Below are positions 50,416-57,985 of a stretch of DNA of 64,000 bases, one piece after another. The translations under genes were made by a program, and so were the position numbers. Source of the stretch: J038 sp034437535 (GTDB taxonomy: Bacteria; Chloroflexota; Anaerolineae; Aggregatilineales; Phototrophicaceae). The stretch is taken from positions 1 to 64,000 of the forward strand of contig DAOTTZ010000140.1 of NCBI GenBank assembly GCA_034437535.1. Direction: 5' to 3'. How positions within the stretch are numbered: the stretch's first letter is position 1; every line of letters starts with the position of its first letter. The notes beneath the pieces are model-generated. The model was given only the letters and a program-made list of their open reading frames with translations, did no database searches and was not told the DNA's origin.

Positions 50416-52215
50416 TTAGTCCATGAAGTAAGCCCCGTCGCGGTGGATGAAGAGGTGATCCTCTACAATCGCCCACACCGGGTTGCCTTCTTCGTCCAAC
50501 ACAGGCACGACCTCACCAGATTCATTTTCGGTGGTGGTCTGATACACGATCAGCACGTCCAGCCGGCGCAAGTTATCCTGCGCTTCTGTCACGATGATCG
50601 ATCCCCAACCCATGTAGAGTTCTTCTTCATATCCTTCAATCAAGTGTGCGAATTCTGCCATCACGTAATCCAATTCCGGCGATGCAGATGGAACCGGGCG
50701 GAAGCGCGGGACATCCTGAGTCGCGGCTAATGGACTGTACGTTTCGTTGAGCTTGTCCATGAATTGCCCACCTACCGGGTTGGCACTCACGAACTCGTTC
50801 AACGAGGCAATCGCTTCTTCACCTTCTGGTGAATTTTCCAGAACCATACAATCCTGGTACTGGCAGGTCGTGTACATCCCAGGTGCCAATTCATCATAAG
50901 GTACCGGGAGCAAGATCCCCATCTTATTGTGGGCCGGTTCGTGTGTCAGCTCGAACATGATTTCTTGCTCGGCGGAGTTATCCACCCCATATTCAGCCAG
51001 GCCCATGTAACTGAGCACGGTCATCCCGCTAATCGTGGCGAAGATCGCGGCCAGTGCAAAGCGGCGATCTGCATAACGACGGCTGGGGTTCAGGTCAATG
51101 TAAGGTAGAACGGCCAGGATGACCAGTACCACCGTCGGGAAGATGATCCCCCATATGACCTTATCGCCAAGCTTCAACGCACCCTGGATCCATAAGAAGT
51201 ACCAGGGGGCAGTCGTCCCCTGTGGGGTGACCTGTGGGTCTGCGTGGGCTTCTAGCGGTGCATGGAAGAACCAGACACTCAATAGGACGAGCACAAACGT
51301 CGTCACGCCGATCCACATCATTTCGCTGGTCAGTGCATCCGGGATGAAGTACACTCGCTTGTCGAGCGGCACCCGCTTGGCGGTGTCTTCGCCGATGTTT
51401 TCCTTCTGCGGTGGCAGGCTGTGGCCGTGGATGATGACCTTGTAGTAATGGACACCGGTGAAGATAAACAAGATCGCCGGAACTGCCAACACATGGAGCA
51501 GATAGAAGCGCAACAAGCCGTTCGCACCAATGTCTGGCCCACCGCGTAACAGCAGGTTCAGGTTCTCACCGACGACTTCCGGCGGTGCGGCTTCAACCAT
51601 CGAGGCCCCAATTGTTACCGCCCACAGGGCCAATTGATCCCAGGGGAGCAGATAACCGCTAAAACTGAGGAAGGCTGTGGCCACCAGCAAGATGACGCCG
51701 GTAAACCACGTAAATTGCCTGGGTTTTTTGTAACTTCCGGTAAAAAACGTTCGTAACATATGCAAGACGACGATCAAAACCATCGCTTCCGCCCCCAGGC
51801 GGTGCAGATCACGCATGAGCTGACCGAGGGGAACGTTGCTCATGATGTCGATCATGTTACCGTAAGCCGCATCGGGCGACGGCGTATACCAGATCATCAA
51901 AAAGATGCCGGTGATCGTCTCAAACACAACAAAATAAGTGGAAAGCCAACCGAGACGGAATGTCGGGTAAAGCCCGGTCATATCCCGGTGGAAATAAGCC
52001 GGACGCATGTGAAGCCAGAAGCTATCTGCGTGCGGTTGCAGGCGTGGGTTCGGGCGGCGGCTTGGTGCTTCACCACGCAGGGCCTCACGAATATCCTGGA
52101 TGTTCATGCCTGCGGTCACACGTTCAACGATGTTATTTACACCTTCAAACGTGGCTCGCTTCAGCCCTTTGTCTTTCACATCGTCCAAGAACGATGGAAA
52201 TGGGAGAATGGACAT
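50416..52215 (-). CDS. Cytochrome b subunit (b6-type haem spacing) of a Rieske/cytb complex
   Basis: The haem-binding histidines are His138 and His152 in helix B and His241 and His256 in helix D. The intervals are 14 and 15 residues; the extra residue in helix D is typical of cytochrome b6 and not of mitochondrial-type cytochrome b. PGxQG-like and PWDQLALWAVTI blocks, and the subunit-IV-like second half (TTAPWYFLWIQGALKL, PEW-equivalent TTAPWYF), are fused in one 599-residue chain. A C-terminal extension of about 170 residues, mostly polar, has no counterpart in ordinary cytochrome b. With the Rieske protein it oxidises quinol and passes electrons to the cytochromes c encoded downstream. Confidence 0.92.
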   Translation of the reverse strand: MSILPFPSFLDDVKDKGLKRATFEGVNNIVERVTAGMNIQDIREALRGEAPSRRPNPRLQPHADSFWLHMRPAYFHRDMTGLYPTFRLGWLSTYFVVFETITGIFLMIWYTPSPDAAYGNMIDIMSNVPLGQLMRDLHRLGAEAMVLIVVLHMLRTFFTGSYKKPRQFTWFTGVILLVATAFLSFSGYLLPWDQLALWAVTIGASMVEAAPPEVVGENLNLLLRGGPDIGANGLLRFYLLHVLAVPAILFIFTGVHYYKVIIHGHSLPPQKENIGEDTAKRVPLDKRVYFIPDALTSEMMWIGVTTFVLVLLSVWFFHAPLEAHADPQVTPQGTTAPWYFLWIQGALKLGDKVIWGIIFPTVVLVILAVLPYIDLNPSRRYADRRFALAAIFATISGMTVLSYMGLAEYGVDNSAEQEIMFELTHEPAHNKMGILLPVPYDELAPGMYTTCQYQDCMVLENSPEGEEAIASLNEFVSANPVGGQFMDKLNETYSPLAATQDVPRFRPVPSASPELDYVMAEFAHLIEGYEEELYMGWGSIIVTEAQDNLRRLDVLIVYQTTTENESGEVVPVLDEEGNPVWAIVEDHLFIHRDGAYFMD

Positions 52216-52268
52216 ACAGCTCTCTCCTCTAAACCAATAAAATCAAAGACTTACACACAACGAATTCA

Positions 52269-52859
52269 CTACGCGCTGGTCGGCGGTCCCAGTATACGGG
52301 CACCGGTATCAACGCGAATTTCCGCGACCTGTCTGCCATTCAACGGGATCGGTCCGCCATCCGCAGGGGTAGTTTCAGTCTCACCATTGGTGAAAACCAC
52401 CGTCGCGTTAAATCGATCTAAACCGCGTGGTGCCGGGCCACCGATATAATCCCCATTTAATTCGAAACGAGAACCATGACACGGGCAATTGAATAAGAAC
52501 TGGTTGCTATCCCAACCGGGCAGGCACCCTAGATGCGTGCAGACAGCGTACAAGGCCAAGAACCCTTCGCCGCTGTTGGAAAGCCACAACCGGCCCTCCG
52601 GCACTTCAAGCGGTGCATTACCCGCAGTTGGTAGGTCATCGCCGGAAAACGGGAAGACCCCGCCGAATTCACCTTCCGCAAAGCGCGGTAGGGCAAACCA
52701 GACGATCCCTGCGGTAGCTCCACCCAGCATCATTACGATGGACGCGCCCCAGATGTAATAGAGGAATTCGCGACGACTCGGCCCGGCGACCTCGACAGCG
52801 ACTTCCTGCTTGTGTGCCTTTTCTACAATGGCACTTTTCCCTTTAGTGGCTGTTGCCAT
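52269..52859 (-). CDS. Rieske iron-sulfur protein
   Basis: One N-terminal membrane helix (about 33-56), preceded by SRREFL, which resembles a twin-arginine signal, anchors a Rieske domain. The 2Fe-2S ligands are in CTHLGC (Cys107, His109, Cys112) and CPCHGS (Cys125, Cys127, His128); Cys112 and Cys127 would form the usual disulfide. GDYIGGPAPRGLDRF follows as in other Rieske proteins. The 196-residue length is standard. The gene is first in an operon with cytochrome b and a dihaem cytochrome c, and has a clear promoter about 150 nt upstream. AGGACG lies just before the ATG. Confidence 0.94.
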   Translation of the reverse strand: MATATKGKSAIVEKAHKQEVAVEVAGPSRREFLYYIWGASIVMMLGGATAGIVWFALPRFAEGEFGGVFPFSGDDLPTAGNAPLEVPEGRLWLSNSGEGFLALYAVCTHLGCLPGWDSNQFLFNCPCHGSRFELNGDYIGGPAPRGLDRFNATVVFTNGETETTPADGGPIPLNGRQVAEIRVDTGARILGPPTSA

Positions 52860-53006
52860 CTCGTCCTGCTACTTTCTCTCTCAAGTCGAACAGATATAAG
52901 CTCTCTCTCTCACGCGCCTACTGTGTAAGGAAGCTGTCACCCCATATCGCAATAACTAATGGAGATATTACAAAAACCTTTATATCACTTGACGCACGGT
53001 GTGTAA

Positions 53007-53035
53007 AATATATCACAAAGGTACTAGGGTGTCAA
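53007..53035 (-). promoter_or_regulatory. Promoter of the Rieske/cytochrome b operon
   Basis: On the minus strand TTGACA (53035-53030) and TATATT (53012-53007) are separated by exactly 17 bp. The transcript would start near 53000 with a leader of about 140 nt before the Rieske gene. Within the leader I see a purine-rich stretch (GAGAGAGAGAG near 52900) but no clear stem. Confidence 0.75.
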
Positions 53036-53143
53036 AATGCAATGCAATCCAAAATTCAGCCAAAAAAGCTCAAGAATCTGCTAAAATCTACCAAATTCCT
53101 ACCGGGAGCCAAACCCTGATTTTCATTAGAAAAATCCAGCCGC

Positions 53144-53149
53144 TATAAT
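53144..53149 (+). promoter_or_regulatory. Putative -10 box of a leaderless corA transcript
   Basis: TATAAT ends 6 nt before the corA ATG at 53156, which would place the transcription start on the A of ATG. A weak -35 (TTTCAT, 53121-53126) lies 17 bp upstream. No Shine-Dalgarno is present. Confidence 0.45.
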
Positions 53150-53155
53150 AAGATT

Positions 53156-54073
53156 ATGACGACAAATAAACTCACTTTCGGACGTACAACCTGGATCGAC
53201 ATTATCCAACCAACCGCCCAGGATGTCGATGTGCTGTCGCGGGCGTATCCTTACATTCATCCCCTCAACCTGGAGGACTTGACCAGTGCCATCGAACGGC
53301 CCAAGTTAGATATTGACGATAATTATCTGTTTCTGGTCATGCATTTCCCCTTGTGGGATCCTCAACGCCGGCTGACCCGTGCCCATGAGGTTGATCTCAT
53401 CCTGGGCCGGGGCTATGTCATCAGTATTCACGATGGCAAGCTCAAGCCCTTGCAGACGCTCTACCAGACTTGCGAGCAAAATGCGCTCTTTCGGGAGGAT
53501 CTGCTGGGGGGTGGGGCCAGCCACACATTTTATGTGCTGGTAGATCGCCTGGTGGATTACATCCTGCCGATCCTGCGCAAAGTTGATGCCAACATCCGGC
53601 AGATCGAAGAAGACATCTTCACCGAAGAGCCGCGTCGTGTCATCCGTGATATTACCCTGGCCCGGCGCGACATCATCGCGCTCCGGCGCATTATCCGCCA
53701 ACAGGCTCCCATTGTGGAAATGCTGGAAAAAAGCAATCATCCCATCCTCAACGAAGACCTGGAAGAATATTTCGGCGATATTGTCGATCATATGCATCGC
53801 GCCCGTGACATCGTAGACGAACATACCGAAGTTATCTCCGGCCTGGCGGAAACTGCCGATACGCTCGCCAGTCATCGCATCAACGAAGTCATGCGAATTT
53901 TAACCGTGATTTCAGTCATCATGCTTCCGCTCACGTTGCTTTCCAGCATCTACGGCATGAACATTGGTCTACCCTTCGATGATAATCCGAATGCATTTAT
54001 AATCGTGGCGGCATTGATGGTCGTCCTGGCGGCTGGGATGCTCATCTACTTTAGGAGAAAACACTGGTTATAG
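53156..54073 (+). CDS. corA: CorA-family divalent metal ion transporter
   Basis: CorA forms pentameric channels for Mg2+ or related divalent ions. The N-terminal cytoplasmic domain has WIDIIQPTAQDVDVL, HPLNLEDLTS and YVISIHDGKL. The long stalk helix runs from about 150 to 255. The two C-terminal membrane helices hold the signature YGMNIG (GMN) between LPLTLLSSI and the second helix. KHWL at the very end is the usual basic C-terminus. The length of 305 is standard. The start at 53156 fits homologs and a TATAAT placed for leaderless transcription. The rnd gene abuts its stop. Confidence 0.95.
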   Translation: MTTNKLTFGRTTWIDIIQPTAQDVDVLSRAYPYIHPLNLEDLTSAIERPKLDIDDNYLFLVMHFPLWDPQRRLTRAHEVDLILGRGYVISIHDGKLKPLQTLYQTCEQNALFREDLLGGGASHTFYVLVDRLVDYILPILRKVDANIRQIEEDIFTEEPRRVIRDITLARRDIIALRRIIRQQAPIVEMLEKSNHPILNEDLEEYFGDIVDHMHRARDIVDEHTEVISGLAETADTLASHRINEVMRILTVISVIMLPLTLLSSIYGMNIGLPFDDNPNAFIIVAALMVVLAAGMLIYFRRKHWL

Positions 54074-55222
54074 ATGTTACCCCCGGTGAAATATATCAAG
54101 ACTGATGCGGCGTTGCGTAAGCTGGTTATGTCGTTGGAAGATGAGCCACTGATCGCATTTGATACCGAGTCCAACAGTATGCACGCTTACCAAGAGCGTG
54201 TCTGCTTGATCCAGATGTCTACCCGCACGCAAGATTACATCATCGATCCGCTGATGATTAATCAGAGCGAACCGTTAGGCCGCCTGTTTGAATCGCCACG
54301 TATTGAGGTGATCTTCCACGCGGCAGAATATGACCTGATGTGCCTGAAGCGTGACTTTGGCTTTACCTTCCGTAACCTGTTCGATACGATGCTCGCCGCT
54401 CGTATCTGTGGTCTGGAAGCGGTCGGCCTGGGGTCAATGTTGGCTGAATATGCCAACGTCCGGTTGGATAAAAGCCATCAGCGGGATAACTGGGGCAAGC
54501 GGCCCCTGCCAAAATCCAGCGTGCGCTATGCACAGATGGACACCCATTATCTGCCCATGCTCCGCGACATGCTCTATGATAAATTGGATGCCAACGGACG
54601 GCTAGACGAAGCCCACGAGTTATTTACCGAATTGTGTGACCTGCCTGCCGCAGAGCCGCGCCTGTTCGATGAACACGAATTCTGGAACATTGGGCGTCCG
54701 AATCGGCTCAAGCGGGCGCAATTAAAAATCCTACGCGAAGTCGTCAGTGAACGCGACGCTATCGCCCGCCAGCGTGATCGCCCACCATATAAGGTGATGA
54801 CCAACGATGTCTTGATCGCACTGGCCCGGCAGGCCCCGCGTAATGTGCCAGAACTCAAGCGCATCAAGGGGTTTTCTGCCCGGCAGGTGCGGCGTTATGG
54901 CAAGCGTATGCTCAAGGCTGTGGCACGGGGCAAGCAGACCGAAGACTTGCCGCCGCCACCACCCCGTCAATCTGCGGATCCGCTCATCGCAGACCGTTAT
55001 GCGATTTTGCACAATTGGCGCAAGGAACGCGCCCGCGAACGCGGCGTCGAATCTGATATTATCATCTCCAAGCATACGTTATGGAACATCGCCCAGCACG
55101 CGCCCAAACAAGTCGATGACCTGCGGCAGATTCGGGGCATCGGCCCCTGGCGGTTAGATACCTATGGAGAAGAAATCCTCCATGTTTTGAACGATCACAT
55201 CCAGAAGATGGAGAAAGCATAA
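54074..55222 (+). CDS. rnd: Ribonuclease D
   Basis: A 3'-5' exoribonuclease of the DEDDy class, acting on tRNA and other RNA ends. The catalytic motifs are FDTES (Asp29, Glu31), FHAAEYDLMCL (Asp), LFDTMLAARICG and YAQMDTHYLPML (Tyr and the last Asp). Two HRDC domains follow (about 212-290 and 312-380), the arrangement of bacterial RNase D. The length of 382 is standard. It starts directly after the corA stop (TAGATG) and its own stop shares one base with the next gene. Together with rnz and tadA in this window it belongs to tRNA maturation. Confidence 0.94.
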   Translation: MLPPVKYIKTDAALRKLVMSLEDEPLIAFDTESNSMHAYQERVCLIQMSTRTQDYIIDPLMINQSEPLGRLFESPRIEVIFHAAEYDLMCLKRDFGFTFRNLFDTMLAARICGLEAVGLGSMLAEYANVRLDKSHQRDNWGKRPLPKSSVRYAQMDTHYLPMLRDMLYDKLDANGRLDEAHELFTELCDLPAAEPRLFDEHEFWNIGRPNRLKRAQLKILREVVSERDAIARQRDRPPYKVMTNDVLIALARQAPRNVPELKRIKGFSARQVRRYGKRMLKAVARGKQTEDLPPPPPRQSADPLIADRYAILHNWRKERARERGVESDIIISKHTLWNIAQHAPKQVDDLRQIRGIGPWRLDTYGEEILHVLNDHIQKMEKA

Positions 55223-55623
55223 TGGCGGATTCACCGTTTGCCGATGATTGGCGTGATTGTCTGCGAGAGCAATATAAGCATGTTGTCCGTGAGGACGATA
55301 AACTGACCAAGCCCTCGCTCGCGCTGGTCTTGAACCAGGTGGGCTTTGGGGAAGATGAATTGCGTGAGTTAGAGGTCCGGGCGACCATCCGCGCTGACGA
55401 CCTGCCGGAGGACTTTCAACCTGATCTACAGGTCTTAGAACCATCTGTGCAGGCTCATGACGACTTTCAACCGCACCCGCTGGAATGCCAGTGTCCATCC
55501 TGTATGGAAATTGACCTGACACCCCATGACGCCGATGGACAACCTATCGTGGTAGACCCGGAGCAAGCGGCGACGGAGGATGCCCACAATGACGATGATC
55601 CTCAGCAGTTGAGCATGTTCTGA
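55222..55623 (+). CDS. Small acidic protein with a CxCxxC cluster, function unknown
   Basis: This 133-residue protein is strongly acidic throughout, without membrane helices or a signal. It starts helical (DDWRDCLREQYKHVV, then KPSLALVLNQVGFGEDELRELEV). Near residue 92 it has LECQCPSCMEIDL, a cluster of three cysteines, with histidines near it (HPLECQC), that might bind zinc. The end QQLSMF resembles beta-clamp-binding or SMF-type tails (QLSMF fits the QLxLF-like clamp motif). The gene lies between rnd and tadA with 1-nt and 3-nt junctions, so it is surely co-expressed. I know no family. Confidence 0.6.
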   Translation: MADSPFADDWRDCLREQYKHVVREDDKLTKPSLALVLNQVGFGEDELRELEVRATIRADDLPEDFQPDLQVLEPSVQAHDDFQPHPLECQCPSCMEIDLTPHDADGQPIVVDPEQAATEDAHNDDDPQQLSMF

Positions 55624-55626
55624 CCG

Positions 55627-56076
55627 GTGACTGACGAAAAATGGATGCGGCTGGCCCTGGCAGAAGCACACCAGGCGTTGAAGACGGGGGATGTGCCAGT
55701 GGGGGCAGTCGCTGTCTATCAAGGGCGGGTGATCGGCACCGGGCGCAACCAGCGCGAAGCCGACCATGACCCAACTGCCCATGCGGAAATCATCGCTTTG
55801 AGGCAAGCCGCCCAGGCCCTGAATCACTGGCGGCTGGATGATGTAACGTTATATTGCACGCTGGAACCATGTTGCATGTGTGCCGGGGCGATGGTTTTGG
55901 CCCGTTTGCCGCGTCTGGTTTATGCCACGCTAGACCCGAAGGCGGGCTGTGCCGGTAGTGTGTTGGATGTCTTGCGACACAGCCGCCTCAATCATCGGGT
56001 TGAAGTTGACCTGGGGTTGCTGGCAGATGAAGCCGCTAGTTTGCTGACGGCGTTCTTCCAGCAATTGCGTGATTAA
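55627..56076 (+). CDS. tadA: tRNA-specific adenosine deaminase TadA
   Basis: TadA deaminates A34 to inosine in tRNA-Arg(ACG). The zinc and catalytic residues are in HAEI (His, catalytic Glu) and PCCMCAGAM (two Cys ligands). VPVGAVAVYQGRVIGTGRN and ARLPRLVYATLDPKAGCAGSV are typical for TadA. The length of 149 is normal. Translation begins with GTG at 55627, 3 nt after the previous stop. The 3' end overlaps the divergent GlsB-like gene by 4 nt. Confidence 0.93.
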   Translation: MTDEKWMRLALAEAHQALKTGDVPVGAVAVYQGRVIGTGRNQREADHDPTAHAEIIALRQAAQALNHWRLDDVTLYCTLEPCCMCAGAMVLARLPRLVYATLDPKAGCAGSVLDVLRHSRLNHRVEVDLGLLADEAASLLTAFFQQLRD

Positions 56077-56372
56077 CGGATCGCTCGTCCGGCGTAGATC
56101 AACCCCATAGCCGCAATCGTCGCCACGATCAGGTTGACCAGCACCAATTCCAGCCCGCTACTGTCTGGGCTAAAGTTGAGCAGACCGCCGGTGATAAACC
56201 CGCCGATCAATGCCCCGGCCAGGCCAAGCGCGATGTCATTCCAGAATGGCATGTTTTTGCTCCGCATGACGTAGCGTGCTAACCCACCTGCCAGGAAACC
56301 GACGATGAGCCAGCCTATGCAGATGAATGGGGCGGTGATGATCGCCTCGAAAAAGTTAAGGATACCGTCCAT
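56073..56372 (-). CDS. GlsB/YeaQ/YmgE-family small membrane protein
   Basis: A 99-residue protein with three hydrophobic helices: ICIGWLIVGFLAGGLARYVM, then IALGLAGALIGGFITGGLL, then LVLVNLIVATIAAMGLIYAG. The Gly-rich first two helices and the intervening basic loop (MRSKNMPFW) are the family pattern once called transglycosylase-associated protein. Members are stress-induced in several bacteria, but the molecular role is unclear. AAGGAG lies 9 nt before the ATG. It is a single gene transcribed towards tadA. Confidence 0.85.
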   Translation of the reverse strand: MDGILNFFEAIITAPFICIGWLIVGFLAGGLARYVMRSKNMPFWNDIALGLAGALIGGFITGGLLNFSPDSSGLELVLVNLIVATIAAMGLIYAGRAIR

Positions 56373-56491
56373 GCAGTAAAAGCTCCTTGTTGATCGCGTG
56401 ATTTAGCTTCTATTTTAATCCTAATTCGCCCACAGGCCAAAACGCCTATTTATCCTACCTGTATTTTACGCTACAATATGGGGCCGAGATT

Positions 56492-56580
<89 letters not shown>

Positions 56581-56596
56581 TGAATAAAATACCTGG

Positions 56597-56624
56597 CAGT
56601 CCGTCCTAATTGGCGGGCTGTTTT
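56597..56624 (+). terminator. Terminator after tRNA-Ser
   Basis: CAGTCCGTC (56597-56605) pairs with GGCGGGCTG (56612-56620), with two G-T pairs, followed by TTTT. Confidence 0.65.
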
Positions 56625-56646
56625 GATTCTTGGGACTACCCGGTAG

Positions 56647-56682
56647 AAAAAAAATGCCCTACGCTGAGTCAGCGTAGGGCAT
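56647..56682 (-). terminator. Strong terminator of the beta-oxidation operon
   Basis: On the minus strand a perfect 14-bp stem, ATGCCCTACGCTGA (56682-56669) with its complement (56667-56654) around a single-base loop, is followed by a run of eight T (56654-56647). It lies 18 nt after the thiolase stop. Confidence 0.92.
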
Positions 56683-56700
56683 CATCATGTTGATAAGAGA

Positions 56701-57885
56701 CTAATTCAGGTTTTCGAAGATACCGGCGGCTCCCATACCCCCGCCGATGCACATCGTCACCATGCCGTATTTGCTATTACGACGTTTCATCTCATGCAGG
56801 AGCGTGACCGTCAGCTTGGCCCCGGTCGCGCCGAGTGGGTGACCGAGCGCGATGGCACCGCCATTGACGTTGACCTTCGCCGGATCCATCTCCAACTCTC
56901 GGATCACGGCCAATGACTGCGCCGCGAACGCCTCATTGAGTTCGATCAAGTCGATGTCGTCCATCTTCAGGCCGACACGCTTAAGCAATTTCGGGATGGC
57001 GACCACCGGCCCGACGCCCATAATCTCCGGGCGGACGCCGCCCACGTTAAAGCCGATAAAGCGCATGAGCGGCGTCAGGCCGAGTTCTTCTGCCTTTTTG
57101 CGTTCCATGATGATGACACCTGCCGCCCCATCGCTCAATGGGCTGGAATTCCCCGCCGTCACCCGGCCATTCAGGCGGAAAGCTGGCTTGAGGTTAGCCA
57201 GTGATTCTGGCGTGGTGCCCCGGCGCAGATGCTCGTCTTGCTCCAGGCGCAGGGTTTTGGTGGTCGGTCTGCCATCGTCACCGATGACGGTTTCTTCCCA
57301 TTCAAACGGGACGATCTCATCGTCGAAGCGACCAGAGTCAATGGCGTCGGCGGCTCGACGGTGGCTTTCTGCCGCGAATTCATCCATGTCTTCACGGGTC
57401 ACGCTGAATTCATCGGCCACATTTTCTGCCGTGTGGCCCATGCCCATGTAGACCTCTGGCGCGTTTTCGACCAGATACGGGTTTGGGCTGAGGTGATGGC
57501 CGGTCATCGGCACCAGCGACATGGTCTCGGCACCCCCGGCGATGATGACATCGGCCCCATTGGCGATGATCCGCTCGGAGGCAATGGCGATAGTTTGCAG
57601 GCCGCTGGAACAAAAACGGTTGACAGTCTGCGCGGGCACATTCACTGGCAGGCCAGCACGGATCGAGACGATCCGCCCGAAGTTCATCCCCTGGGAGCCT
57701 TCGGTCATCGCACAACCGACGATCACATCGTCGATCTCTTGCGCGTCGAGCTTGCCATCGGTTTGTTTCATCAGGTCTTCGATGACGGTTGCCATCATGT
57801 CTTCCGAACGGGCGTTTTTGGTTGAGCCGCGTACTGCCTTACCCACTGCGGTGCGGGTAGCGGCGACAATTACTGCTTCTCTCAT
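56701..57885 (-). CDS. fadA: Acetyl-CoA C-acyltransferase (3-ketoacyl-CoA thiolase)
   Basis: This is the thiolytic step of beta-oxidation. The nucleophilic cysteine is in VNRFCSSGLQTIA (about residue 92). The other thiolase motifs are ELNEAFAAQSLAVIRE (with NEAF), GGAIALGHPLGATGAK (the GHP histidine) and MCIGGGMGAA (the second cysteine, CxGGGMG). The length of 394 is normal. GAGGG lies about 10 nt before the ATG. It is the last gene of the operon, 100 nt after the bifunctional hydroxyacyl-CoA dehydrogenase gene, and is followed by a strong terminator. Confidence 0.94.
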   Translation of the reverse strand: MREAVIVAATRTAVGKAVRGSTKNARSEDMMATVIEDLMKQTDGKLDAQEIDDVIVGCAMTEGSQGMNFGRIVSIRAGLPVNVPAQTVNRFCSSGLQTIAIASERIIANGADVIIAGGAETMSLVPMTGHHLSPNPYLVENAPEVYMGMGHTAENVADEFSVTREDMDEFAAESHRRAADAIDSGRFDDEIVPFEWEETVIGDDGRPTTKTLRLEQDEHLRRGTTPESLANLKPAFRLNGRVTAGNSSPLSDGAAGVIIMERKKAEELGLTPLMRFIGFNVGGVRPEIMGVGPVVAIPKLLKRVGLKMDDIDLIELNEAFAAQSLAVIRELEMDPAKVNVNGGAIALGHPLGATGAKLTVTLLHEMKRRNSKYGMVTMCIGGGMGAAGIFENLN

Positions 57886-57985
57886 GAGTTTATCCCTCTA
57901 AATTCTCTATCTGTCGTTTATTGTGTTGCACTGATCCAGGTCAGCCGGGATGACGATGTGAACCGCCATCCCGATGAGACGATTC

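Noticed and set aside
56597..56640. Attachment site at the tRNA-Ser 3' end
   Set aside because: No integrase gene and no repeat of the tRNA 3' end were found in the window; the sequence behind the tRNA is an ordinary terminator.
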